Below are positions 9,577 to 16,901 of a stretch of 64,000 nt of DNA, in pieces. Numbering within the stretch: the first letter of the stretch is position 1; every line of letters begins with the position of its first letter. The stretch spans positions 1 to 64,000 of the forward strand of contig JACRMI010000069.1 in the NCBI GenBank assembly GCA_016215025.1, read 5' to 3'. Both the position numbers and the translations under genes were made by a program. The notes below the pieces were generated by a model, which saw only the letters and a list, made by a program, of their open reading frames with translations, was not told where the DNA came from and searched no databases. The DNA comes from Chloroflexota bacterium (lineage in GTDB: Bacteria > Chloroflexota > Anaerolineae > UBA4142).

Positions 9577-10078
9577 TTGAGTCCACTCCTATGCGCCGAA
9601 CACGATCTGCCGCCGCTTTCTCCCGGCGTTGATGTCGGACCCCTCGATGCGCCGCGTGAAGAAATCGCGCGCCATCTCATAGATTTTATGGTGCTCTCGC
9701 TGATCGTGGGTATAGGCGGCGGTTTGATTATCGGACGGATCGTCTGGATGCACTACCAGAATTCGCCAGGTGCTTTTCAATTTGCTTTCGCACGCGTTGC
9801 GTCATACGCCCAATGGTGGGGAAATAAGTGTCGTGGACGAATTGCTCGCCGACAAAATCGTGTTATCTATCCGAGTTAACGGCAATGGACTCGATGTGGA
9901 GCAACTGCGTTCGGTCTTTGACCGCTTTTATCGCGGCGATAAATCGCGCAGTCGTGAAATGGCGGGAAGCGGGCTGGGGCTTGCTATTGTCAAGACGATC
10001 GTAGAGGCACACGGTCGATGTGTGCAGATGCAGAGTGAAGGTAAGGGAAAGGGCGCAACTGTGCTAGAGTTTTCATGA
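9577..10078 (+). pseudogene. Decayed histidine kinase (membrane segment + ATPase fragment)
   Basis: Two frames hold kinase-like pieces. At 9577-9760 a hydrophobic stretch (FMVLSLIVGIGGGLIIGRI) looks like the second membrane helix of a sensor kinase. From 9758 another frame reads RIRQVLFNLLSHALRHTPNGG, the N-box of the HATPase domain, and continues through the G-box (GSGLGLAIVKTIVEAHGG-like) to a stop at 10078. The linker/HAMP and the dimerisation domain with the phospho-accepting histidine are missing, and a frame change separates the parts. The gene cannot make a working kinase. A complementary 5' kinase piece lies at 29318-29597 on the other strand. Confidence 0.6.
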
Positions 10079-10443
10079 GTACAATCGCTGAATGGGCAAA
10101 CCCGGCAATAAACCAATGCTTCAAAAAGCCACTTGTATCAGTTATTCAAGTATTGCCTTCACAATGTAATCTCAAGGGAACACAATGTTTCCCCATTACA
10201 TTGACCGCGCGGCTGGTGATTGGAATGGGAAACCATATTTCCAATGTGAACGCCATTTATGTTTTGAGGACTGAGTAATCAAGAAACCACGCTTTAAGCG
10301 TAGGTTTTCAAATGTGCTAACACAGGTTCCATCTTTTATCGATTGCGAGTCTGAGAGACACTGGTCGCCTAACAGCAATTGAATCTTCATGATTCTGCCG
10401 ATTCCCGAAAATCGATGGTGGCCTCTTGGCTCTTGACCGGCAC
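10079..10443. other. Gene-poor gap between convergent units
   Basis: No convincing gene. On the + strand one frame (from about 10184) reads YIDRAAGDWNGKPYFQCERH and ends after about 30 codons, then stays mostly open for 35 more codons after a stop. It may be a remnant of a lost gene, but no family was recognised. The region separates the kinase remnant from the 3' end of the - strand operon. Confidence 0.3.
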
Positions 10444-11532
10444 CTATCCGACTTTTAGCACAGTGGGACGGGAAATTAAATGCCCATTGATGGGAATTGA
10501 TACCGTTGGCCAGTTGGATATTGCTGTAACGATTTCGTTTCCGCTTTCCCCAACCAGAATCGTATCTTCTGATTTTGTTCCTCGAATCGAAGGATTCCAT
10601 GCAAATGCCTGCCCTACCGAAACACGGTCCACGCAAGTCGGTGAACCAAGATACTCGCGTGGTTCATAGCCCACCGCGCCGCCCTGGTGATGCAAATGCC
10701 ATTCGTCGGCGAACCCAGTATTCGAATACGCCACAGTCGCCGCTGAAAAAATTTCGCCGAGCGTTTTGCCAGGGCGCGTATGCGCAATGAACGTTGCATC
10801 GACACGCGCGACCGCATCGGCTTTGCGGCGAAGTTCATCGGATATTTTTCCGAAATGGACAAGGCGTGTCATCGAGCAAGTCACCCCCCATTTGCGCGCA
10901 CCGAGGACTAGCATCGCATATCGTCCAAGTTTTTTGGCAGTCGGCAACGGATGCCGAAAATTGAAAACGCGCTCGTCCGTCGCAATCAGATTGACAATCG
11001 GTTGAGCGCCGCGCACCTGGACTTCCTTACCGAGCCGCGCCGCAATTTCGAATTCGGTTTGACCTGGCTTGACGGCGTGGATCGCCGCATTCATCGCATC
11101 CGCGCTCAAGCGCCCGAGTACGCGCAATCGCTCGCCTTCTTCGGGCGTCAGTTGCGCGCGCAATCGCGCCACATTATCCGAGACATCGAGCGCAGTTGGA
11201 TGCGGCAGATCCGTTCCGATTCTCAATCCGCGCGTCAATTCCGACAGCGCACTTGGCTCGTCCCAGCGGCGAGTCTGAAATTCCCAGCCCTGCGCCGCCA
11301 GTTGTTCCTCGCGCTCTAACCTGGGTGTCTCGATGTTGTTCGCAATCAAATAGCGGCGCGTTGGCGTGATGAGCAAGACCGTTCCCGTGAACGACACCGC
11401 CGTGTTCACGTACGACGCCGCGCCGCACGTTGCCCAGGCAAAGCTACTAACTCGTTGAAGCAATAGAGCATCGATGTTATTCTTCGCCATCAACCCGCGC
11501 ATTCGTTGTTGTTTAATCTCAAATTCATCCAT
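10444..11532 (-). CDS. M24-family (pita-bread) protein, creatinase/Xaa-Pro-peptidase-like
   Basis: 362 residues with an N-terminal creatinase-like domain (to ~130) and a C-terminal pita-bread fold. In metal-dependent M24 peptidases the first two ligands are Asp in 'D-x-G-x-x-x-x-G-Y-x-x-D-x-T-R'. Here that stretch reads LVLGARKWGVTCSMTR, so both Asp are lost, while the later His and Glu motifs (HHQGGAVGYEPRE and KSEDTI) remain. It is more likely a metal-free creatinase-like C-N hydrolase or a binding protein than a peptidase. The start lies 3 bases after the larA-like stop, so the two are probably co-translated. It is the last gene of the sulfosugar unit; its role there is unknown. Confidence 0.7.
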   Translation of the reverse strand: MDEFEIKQQRMRGLMAKNNIDALLLQRVSSFAWATCGAASYVNTAVSFTGTVLLITPTRRYLIANNIETPRLEREEQLAAQGWEFQTRRWDEPSALSELTRGLRIGTDLPHPTALDVSDNVARLRAQLTPEEGERLRVLGRLSADAMNAAIHAVKPGQTEFEIAARLGKEVQVRGAQPIVNLIATDERVFNFRHPLPTAKKLGRYAMLVLGARKWGVTCSMTRLVHFGKISDELRRKADAVARVDATFIAHTRPGKTLGEIFSAATVAYSNTGFADEWHLHHQGGAVGYEPREYLGSPTCVDRVSVGQAFAWNPSIRGTKSEDTILVGESGNEIVTAISNWPTVSIPINGHLISRPTVLKVG

Positions 11533-11535
11533 TGT

Positions 11536-12801
11536 TTACTTCCTGACGAGAACTGGTATCGTCGCATTCGCGTACGGTAAAATTCCGATTCGCGCTTTCA
11601 GCGGCAGATCGCGCAACGCAATCGATAGCGCATCATCGATGGTGTTGCGTCGCGTCAGTAGCAACTTGCTTACGAAATCTGTTTCCATTTCTGTAACGAA
11701 GAGCACCCGCTCGTGAATTGCATCGCGCGAAATTTGAAACGCCTTGTGTGCGCCGATGTGATAGCCCTCGCGCTTGAAGGTTTCGATCACCTGCGCGTGC
11801 GATGTTTTATCCGCCATCCATTTCTCGAAATCCGAACTGCCTGTACCTTCGGGACACGCGGCGCACAAAATCACCGTGCCATTTTCTTTCGTCACGAACG
11901 TCGCGTGCGCCAACGCTTTTTGCGCTTGATACAGATTGATGTCTTTGGGATGTCCACCTGGCGATGTAATGACCAGATCGAATGGCTCTTCCACTTTTGC
12001 TTCATACAGATCAAGCACCATTGGAATGCCACGCTTCATCACCTCGCGCGGATCACCCGCCAGCACGGCGACGATTTGCTTGTTCTCATTGATGATCGAG
12101 TTGAGCGCGAAATGCACACCAATCATCTTGCCGATTTCTTCGACATCCTGGCGCGCGGGATTGTCGTCGTAGCGCGCAATATTCGCGTGCGGGTCGAGCA
12201 TCATCGAATGATTTCGTGTGACCGTCTCGCGTCCACCTAGCCCAACCGCCGCCGTTTTCACGCCGCCCGAGAATCCCATAAACTGGTGCGGTTCGAGATT
12301 GCCGATGGAAATTCGCAAATCGGCGCGCGCGAAAAGGCGGTTGCACCACACGGGCGTGCCGCGCGATGTTTCACCAAGATGGACGAGATTCGCGCGGTCG
12401 TCGCAATCGTGCGTGATGACGTGATAACGCGCGAGAATTTCGGCAGGGAGAAGATCAGCAAATTCTTTTTTCGCCATCGGCGCGTGTGTGCCAACGGCGA
12501 CGATGAGTGTGATTGCGTAATCAGCAATTCCGATTTTGGTGAGGTATTGTAAAAGCGGTGGCAGTAACATTTTTAGTGGCACAGGTCGCGTCTTGTCGTT
12601 AATCGCAATCGCCACCGACGTGGCATTTTTATAATCGGACAAGCGCACATTGCCCAACACATTATCGAGCGCATCGTTTACCGCGCGTGTTGGATCGCTC
12701 GCGGGCGGAATCGGCGCGGGTTTCAGCACTTGGACTTGAAAGGAATCAGGAATCGCAAACTCTATTTGCGTTTTGGCGTAAGGAAGATGATAGGTAGACA
12801 C
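11536..12801 (-). CDS. larA: LarA-family nickel-pincer racemase/epimerase
   Basis: 421 residues, full length for LarA. LarA interconverts the stereoisomers of 2-hydroxyacids with a nickel-pincer (NPN) cofactor bound to a lysine. All key positions are visible: R72 (DKTRP), H106 (GTH), H172 (EPHQF), K182 (GGVKTAA) and H198 (NHSMM). The order and spacing match the lactate racemase residues R75/H108/H174/K184/H200. The cofactor genes larB, larC and larE are not in the window. It sits behind sulfolactate sulfo-lyase-like genes, so a natural substrate could be sulfolactate (inference). The GTG start uses the last base of an insertion sequence, so its original start region was probably lost and expression may be low. 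Confidence 0.8.
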   Translation of the reverse strand: MSTYHLPYAKTQIEFAIPDSFQVQVLKPAPIPPASDPTRAVNDALDNVLGNVRLSDYKNATSVAIAINDKTRPVPLKMLLPPLLQYLTKIGIADYAITLIVAVGTHAPMAKKEFADLLPAEILARYHVITHDCDDRANLVHLGETSRGTPVWCNRLFARADLRISIGNLEPHQFMGFSGGVKTAAVGLGGRETVTRNHSMMLDPHANIARYDDNPARQDVEEIGKMIGVHFALNSIINENKQIVAVLAGDPREVMKRGIPMVLDLYEAKVEEPFDLVITSPGGHPKDINLYQAQKALAHATFVTKENGTVILCAACPEGTGSSDFEKWMADKTSHAQVIETFKREGYHIGAHKAFQISRDAIHERVLFVTEMETDFVSKLLLTRRNTIDDALSIALRDLPLKARIGILPYANATIPVLVRK

Positions 12802-12812
12802 AGTACATCACA

Positions 12813-12839
12813 GAAATTGAATCACGGTGACTCAATTTC
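12813..12839. terminator. Hairpin at the inner left end of the insertion sequence
   Basis: GAAATTGA (12813-12820) and TCAATTTC (12832-12839) are perfect inverted arms with TCAC/GTGA pairing inside. The transposase stop lies inside the hairpin. It may end the transposase transcript or shield the element from outside transcription; there is no clear T-run. Confidence 0.45.
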
Positions 12840-13979
12840 AGTTACGACACCATAGAACGCTTCAATGGTGCGAATTAGGAAACGCGTCAGACGTTCCAGG
12901 GTCAATAGACCTTGTTTGATTCGGCGTGGTCCAGAGCCGCGCAGGCGACAGTAAGTCCATTGGAGCGCCATCCACACATTGATCAAAATGGCCGCCAGCG
13001 CCATAAAGAAAAACCGCAAGGCGGGGTTGGTCGAGGTCGTGCGTGCGCGCACGGCTTCCAGCGAGCGATAATCGGTTTCGATGCCAAACCGACCGCGATA
13101 CGATTCACGGAGATGGCGCAGCGTCGCGGTCACGCGCAATACGACAAACACTAACCAGGTGGCGGTGCGCTTGCCATGCGATGTGTTGTAGGCACGCAGG
13201 ACGGCCACCGGTACTGTCAACTGACCGTTGGGCTGACTTTCAAAGGTATGCTCCGTTCGGTAGCTGTGGTGTCCACGACACAAAGCATTGACGCCACCGG
13301 TCTTGCCTTTGCGGGGGACCGCGACCACAACAGCAAAGGGTTGCTTTTGTAAATAGCGCAAGATCGGAATCGTACAAAATTGCTTGTCGACATACAGACC
13401 GCCGATGCGCAAGCCACGTGCACGCACGATCTTCAGCAGTTTTTGGACGACCTCCCGCAAGTCGTCGTCGGGATGGATAAAGGTCAGGGCGAGTGTCACC
13501 CGCACGTGCCGTCGCACTACGGCAATGGTCGCACACCGATAAAAATGTGTCGTGCCCTTTTGCTTCTCACCGCGACAGACCCAGGCGTCGGGATCGTCCT
13601 CGTCGCTGTCGCCATAGTAACATGCGTCATGCAAGTCGATCGCCACCTCGAGCGGTGACGACCAGAGCCAATGCGGCCATTGGCTATACAGCGCGCGATT
13701 ACAATCGTGCTCCAGGTCGCGGATCGCGTCGACGGTGAACTGGGCATTCAGGTACCCCCGCACGGTGTTACTGTCTGGGGCATTGACCAAATCGGCGCAG
13801 GCGGACTCAATGGTGCGGCAGTGCGCGGCGGCGTTGACCATGACGCGATACAAGTCGTCCGTTTCGCACACGTAGCCTTCGGCAAATAGATCAAAATGAC
13901 GTTTGAGCACACTTATGGTACAATCGAGCGTGGCTTGGTCGGTCAGTTTTTTCGGCTGAGCTGAGGCGGACTTGGACAT
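12822..13979 (-). CDS. Transposase, DDE type (ISH3-like)
   Basis: 385 residues. The ATG at 13979 is chosen because AAGGAGG precedes it at good spacing. DDE candidates: D in 'AIDLHDACYYGD' (~155), D in 'GGLYVDKQF' (~225) and E in 'YRGRFGIETDYR' (~305). The last has the Y-(2)-R-(3)-E-(6)-R pattern of IS4-type transposases. The frame is intact, so the element could still be mobile. Confidence 0.85.
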   Translation of the reverse strand: MSKSASAQPKKLTDQATLDCTISVLKRHFDLFAEGYVCETDDLYRVMVNAAAHCRTIESACADLVNAPDSNTVRGYLNAQFTVDAIRDLEHDCNRALYSQWPHWLWSSPLEVAIDLHDACYYGDSDEDDPDAWVCRGEKQKGTTHFYRCATIAVVRRHVRVTLALTFIHPDDDLREVVQKLLKIVRARGLRIGGLYVDKQFCTIPILRYLQKQPFAVVVAVPRKGKTGGVNALCRGHHSYRTEHTFESQPNGQLTVPVAVLRAYNTSHGKRTATWLVFVVLRVTATLRHLRESYRGRFGIETDYRSLEAVRARTTSTNPALRFFFMALAAILINVWMALQWTYCRLRGSGPRRIKQGLLTLERLTRFLIRTIEAFYGVVTEIESP

Positions 13980-14070
13980 GCGGCTTCCTCCTTGGCGGGA
14001 TGGATGCATTATGCCTCAAGTTCGTCTCTTTTACTCAAATCTGTGATGTACTGAGTCATTTGAAAACCCT

Positions 14071-14132
14071 GACCGAAGACCAAAGACCGATGACGGCAAG
14101 TGTTCGGTCATCAGTCTTCCGTCATTTGTCGA
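14071..14132. repeat. Heptamer-arm hairpin behind the exporter gene
   Basis: The left arm is a run of 7-bp units (GACCGAA, GACCAAA, GACCGAT, GACGGCA) and the right arm carries their complements (GGTCATC, AGTCTTC, GTCATTT). It ends right at the stop codon of the exporter gene. Confidence 0.55.
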
Positions 14133-15230
14133 TTATAGTCCCGTCAGCATAATCACCGTCAGACTAAACGTTGCCAGCACTGCCGCGACGCATAATCCGA
14201 CCACGAACGGCTTAACGCCAATCGTGCGCAAACTCTGCACGTTTGTGCCCAAGCCAATTGCCGAGAGCGCCATCAAGATGAAAAATTTCGCCGCTTCATC
14301 GAAATCCTTGAGCATCATTGCCGCGTTCGCCAAATTCCCAGGGCTGTCCACGTTTTGTGGCAACACGCCCGCCGCAACTCCAAGCGTGCGCACAATCGAC
14401 ATGGCGAGAAAGCCCAGCACAAACCAGGGCACGAGTTTGTCCCAGGACATTTTCGCGGATGCGGACTTGGTTTGCTCACCCATGCGTTGATAGATCAAAC
14501 CGATGATGACGATAATCGGAGCCATGAGCGTATTGCGCGTCAGTTTTACAATCGTCGCGATGTTCAATGCGGCTTGGCTATACGCGGCGGAAGTTGCGAC
14601 AACCTGAGATGAGTCATTCACTGCGGTGCCTGCCCACAAGCCAAAAACGTGATCGGAGAGATGCAATGATTGCCCGATAATCGGATAGAAAATAACGGCG
14701 ATCAAACCAAAGAGCGTAATCGTCGCCACGGCGAAACCAACTTCATCTTCTTTCGCATCAATCGTTGGTGCGGTGGCGACGATTGCCGAGTTGCCGCAGA
14801 TCGCTGTGCCAACGGCGATGAGTGTTGCAAGGCGAACTGGGATTTTGAACAATCGTCCTGCCACAAATGCAAGCGTGAGTGCGAGCGTGATACACGCAAT
14901 GATCAAAATCAACGACGATAGACCTGTTGCGATAACATCTTGCAAACCGAGACGCAGCCCGAGCAGAATGATGCCGAGGCGCAGTAATCGATGCAATGAA
15001 AATGTAATGCCCGCTTGCGTGTGGGCAATCAGACCAAAAATATTTCGCACGAGCAAGCCGATTAGCACGGCAATCAAGATTTCACTGATGGCTTTGTTCA
15101 ACATCGGACCTGGGATGAGCGATTGCAAAAAGCGCGCGGCAATCGCCACGCTGAGAACGAGTATCAAGCCAGGAATCGCGGGGGGAATTTCCTGCGCAAT
15201 CTTTTTCAGTTCGGTGGTTAGAGAATTCAT
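14133..15230 (-). CDS. suyZ: Putative sulfite/sulfate exporter, PSE (YeiH/SuyZ) family
   Basis: 365 residues with about ten membrane helices, typical of the UPF0324/PSE family. Family motifs 'GPMLNKAISEILIAVLIGLLVRN', split here as a hydrophobic N-half, then 'GTAICGNSAIVATAP' and 'GTAVNDSSQVVA', are all recognisable. The family was named for the transporter next to sulfolactate sulfo-lyase in Paracoccus, thought to remove the sulfite or sulfate set free. Here the gene also follows suyB-like and suyA-like genes, so the same role in the cell membrane is likely. The ATG at 15230 gives a normal N-terminus; the longer frame adds residues translated from the preceding hairpin. Confidence 0.75.
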   Translation of the reverse strand: MNSLTTELKKIAQEIPPAIPGLILVLSVAIAARFLQSLIPGPMLNKAISEILIAVLIGLLVRNIFGLIAHTQAGITFSLHRLLRLGIILLGLRLGLQDVIATGLSSLILIIACITLALTLAFVAGRLFKIPVRLATLIAVGTAICGNSAIVATAPTIDAKEDEVGFAVATITLFGLIAVIFYPIIGQSLHLSDHVFGLWAGTAVNDSSQVVATSAAYSQAALNIATIVKLTRNTLMAPIIVIIGLIYQRMGEQTKSASAKMSWDKLVPWFVLGFLAMSIVRTLGVAAGVLPQNVDSPGNLANAAMMLKDFDEAAKFFILMALSAIGLGTNVQSLRTIGVKPFVVGLCVAAVLATFSLTVIMLTGL

Positions 15231-15241
15231 AGGTGACCACA

Positions 15242-15300
15242 GACGACTGACCGCCGACTGCCGCAATTGTCTGCGGTCTGCCGTCGGCGGTCAGCGGTCG
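15242..15300. repeat. Heptamer-arm hairpin between suyB-like and exporter genes
   Basis: CTGACCGCCGAC (15247-15258) is perfectly complementary to GTCGGCGGTCAG (15283-15294). The arms read as degenerate 7-bp units (GACTGCC, GTCTGCC, GTCGGCG, GTCAGCG). It fills almost the whole gap between the two genes. Confidence 0.65.
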
Positions 15301-15306
15301 CAAGGT

Positions 15307-16518
15307 TTACGCGCTTCGATACAACTTGGTCAGCACAAACTCATTGTGGCGCAAGACTTCGGCAGCAGTGAGGCGACCATTGATCGTGCGTTCGAGCATC
15401 AACAGCGCAGCGTCTGCCGCTTGATCGAGATTCATTTCGATGCGCAACATCGCCGTCAGATCGACATCGACATGTTCCGTCATTGTCGCAACTGTGAGCG
15501 GATTCGCGGACAGCTTGATAACGGGAACCACAGGATTGCCGATCACGTTGCCTTGCCCCGTCGTAAAGTAATGCACGACCGAACCTGCGGCGGCGCAGAG
15601 CGTCACCATTTCGGCAGCGGCGGACGACGAGTCCATAAATGACAACCCAGGTTTGCGCGGCTCTTCGGCGGGTTTCAAGAAATCGACAATCCTGCATCGT
15701 CCCGCTTTCTGAATATTGCCCAACGCTTTTTCCTCGATGGTCGTGAGTCCACCGCGAATGTTACCTTCCGTTGGTTGTGAACCTAGCAGCGAAACACTCT
15801 GGGACACGACGAGCTTTTGATAGTCGTCAAACGCGGCTTTGAATTGGTCGGCGATTTTCTTGTTCGCGCATTGTTGCATGAGGATGTCTTCGCCCCCCGT
15901 CACTTCGGTTGTCTCGCCAAAGATCAGCGTCGCGCCCGCATCGGCGAGTCGTTCAAACGCGCGCCCTACGGTCGGGTTCGATGCAAGCCCCGAGGTCGTG
16001 TCCGATTCGCCGCATTTGGTCGACATCGTCAGTTGCTTGACGGTGAACGGTTCGCGTTTCAACTCGGTCGCATAATGCACAAACTCTTTCGCCTTGCGCG
16101 ACGCCGCTTCAATCGTTTTATGATCGCCACTGCGTTCGATGGCAAACCCAGCAACGGGCTTGCCAGTTTTTTCGATTTCTTTGACAATGCGATTTGTCCA
16201 GTTCGGTTCAATGCCGATGACAATCGCGGCGGCGCAGTTGGGATTGCGACCTTGACCCGCGAGCGTGCGGAAGGTCAAGTCCAAATCTTCGCCGAATTGC
16301 AAACGACCGTACGGATGCGACAATGCCATCGTCCCGCGAATGTTATGCGCGACGCCTTCTGCCGCTGCGTTCGACAAATCGTCGACGGGAATGATGAGCA
16401 CGTAATTGCGCGCGCCGAAGCGTCCATCGGGTCGGCGATAACCCGTGAATTTCAAATCCTGGGGATGCACAATTGATGCACGTGTCGTTTTGCGCAGAGC
16501 GGATTTCTTGGCACTCAT
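15307..16518 (-). CDS. suyB: Sulfolactate sulfo-lyase large subunit candidate (UxaA family)
   Basis: 403 residues from an ATG preceded by GAGGTGG. The start overlaps the stop of the small-subunit gene by four bases (ATGA), so both are co-translated. UxaA-family large subunits either dehydrate altronate/galactarate or, as SuyB, split 3-sulfolactate into pyruvate and sulfite. The region where sugar-acid dehydratases have 'THGTGCG' reads [19 protein letters not shown] here, which from memory is SuyB-like. Also visible are 'GIEPNWT', 'STKCGESD', '[13 protein letters not shown]' and '[20 protein letters not shown]'. The next gene encodes a PSE exporter, as in known suyAB-suyZ clusters. The alternative is a sugar-acid dehydratase subunit. 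Confidence 0.65.
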   Translation of the reverse strand: MSAKKSALRKTTRASIVHPQDLKFTGYRRPDGRFGARNYVLIIPVDDLSNAAAEGVAHNIRGTMALSHPYGRLQFGEDLDLTFRTLAGQGRNPNCAAAIVIGIEPNWTNRIVKEIEKTGKPVAGFAIERSGDHKTIEAASRKAKEFVHYATELKREPFTVKQLTMSTKCGESDTTSGLASNPTVGRAFERLADAGATLIFGETTEVTGGEDILMQQCANKKIADQFKAAFDDYQKLVVSQSVSLLGSQPTEGNIRGGLTTIEEKALGNIQKAGRCRIVDFLKPAEEPRKPGLSFMDSSSAAAEMVTLCAAAGSVVHYFTTGQGNVIGNPVVPVIKLSANPLTVATMTEHVDVDLTAMLRIEMNLDQAADAALLMLERTINGRLTAAEVLRHNEFVLTKLYRSA

Positions 16519-16802
16519 ATTTTCCACCTCAACGTTTTGAGATTGTGCGTGTGCACGTGCGCACCGCATTTCGCCGCTTGGAATGCCGCTCCAATCGTGC
16601 GCCCATACTCGATCACTTCTTTGTTCTTTGCAAGATCGCGCATCGCGACCTTGTGACCGAGCGGCACATCATCGACGAGTTTTACATCGGTGATGAATTT
16701 GCCTTCGAGTGTGATCGCGCCAACCGATTCACCTTTCTTCAAGTCCCGCACGGCGACACCAACATCGTCGTCGGGTTCGTGCAATAGAATTGCGTGAGCC
16801 AT
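16515..16802 (-). CDS. suyA: Sulfolactate sulfo-lyase small subunit candidate (SAF domain)
   Basis: 95 residues forming one SAF-type domain, the usual size of SuyA. Conserved parts are '[14 protein letters not shown]', 'VIEYGRTIG' and the C-terminal '[14 protein letters not shown]'. In one-chain altronate dehydratases the same domain is fused to the large part; here they are separate genes, as in sulfolactate sulfo-lyase. AAAGGAGG precedes the ATG, one of the strongest ribosome-binding sites in the unit. The stop overlaps the suyB-like start. Works as a cytoplasmic complex with the large subunit. Confidence 0.65.
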   Translation of the reverse strand: MAHAILLHEPDDDVGVAVRDLKKGESVGAITLEGKFITDVKLVDDVPLGHKVAMRDLAKNKEVIEYGRTIGAAFQAAKCGAHVHTHNLKTLRWKI

Positions 16803-16837
16803 TGATCCTCCTTTGGGAATTTAGGATTTCTTTTAAA

Positions 16838-16901
16838 GGATGAAGGATGAAAGATGAAGGATGAAAAAAAACATCTTTCATCTTTCATCTTTCATCCTTC
16901 C
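16838..16901. repeat. Heptamer-arm hairpin overlapping the GH31 gene end
   Basis: The arms are near-perfect 7-bp repeats: GGATGAA, GGATGAA, AGATGAA, GGATGAA on one side, ATCTTTC three times and ATCCTTCC on the other. The last codons of the membrane-GH31 gene (…GRMKDER-stop) are translated from this arm, so the element supplies that gene's stop codon. Confidence 0.7.

Larger units (their letters stand above)
12801..14053. mobile_element. Insertion sequence, ISH3-like/IS4-related, with 14-bp inverted ends
   Basis: The element is bounded by perfect 14-bp inverted repeats, CAGTACATCACAGA at 12801-12814 and its complement at 14040-14053. It is 1253 bp long and carries one transposase gene. No target-site duplication could be seen (flanks 'tagaca' and 'agtcat' differ). 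It splits the - strand operon between the exporter gene and larA, with its left end touching the larA start codon. Confidence 0.85.

Noticed and set aside
9589-9780. - strand frame with 'WRILVVHPDDPSDN', like the start of a response regulator
   Set aside because: The + strand reading gives a good membrane helix leading to a kinase ATPase fragment; the - strand similarity is limited to a few residues.
12780-14070. Target-site duplication of the insertion sequence
   Set aside because: Flanking bases on the two sides do not match over 4-8 positions, so none is claimed.
14773-15642. Open frame of 289 codons on the + strand opposite suyZ and suyB
   Set aside because: It crosses two well-supported - strand genes and a hairpin and shows no motif.
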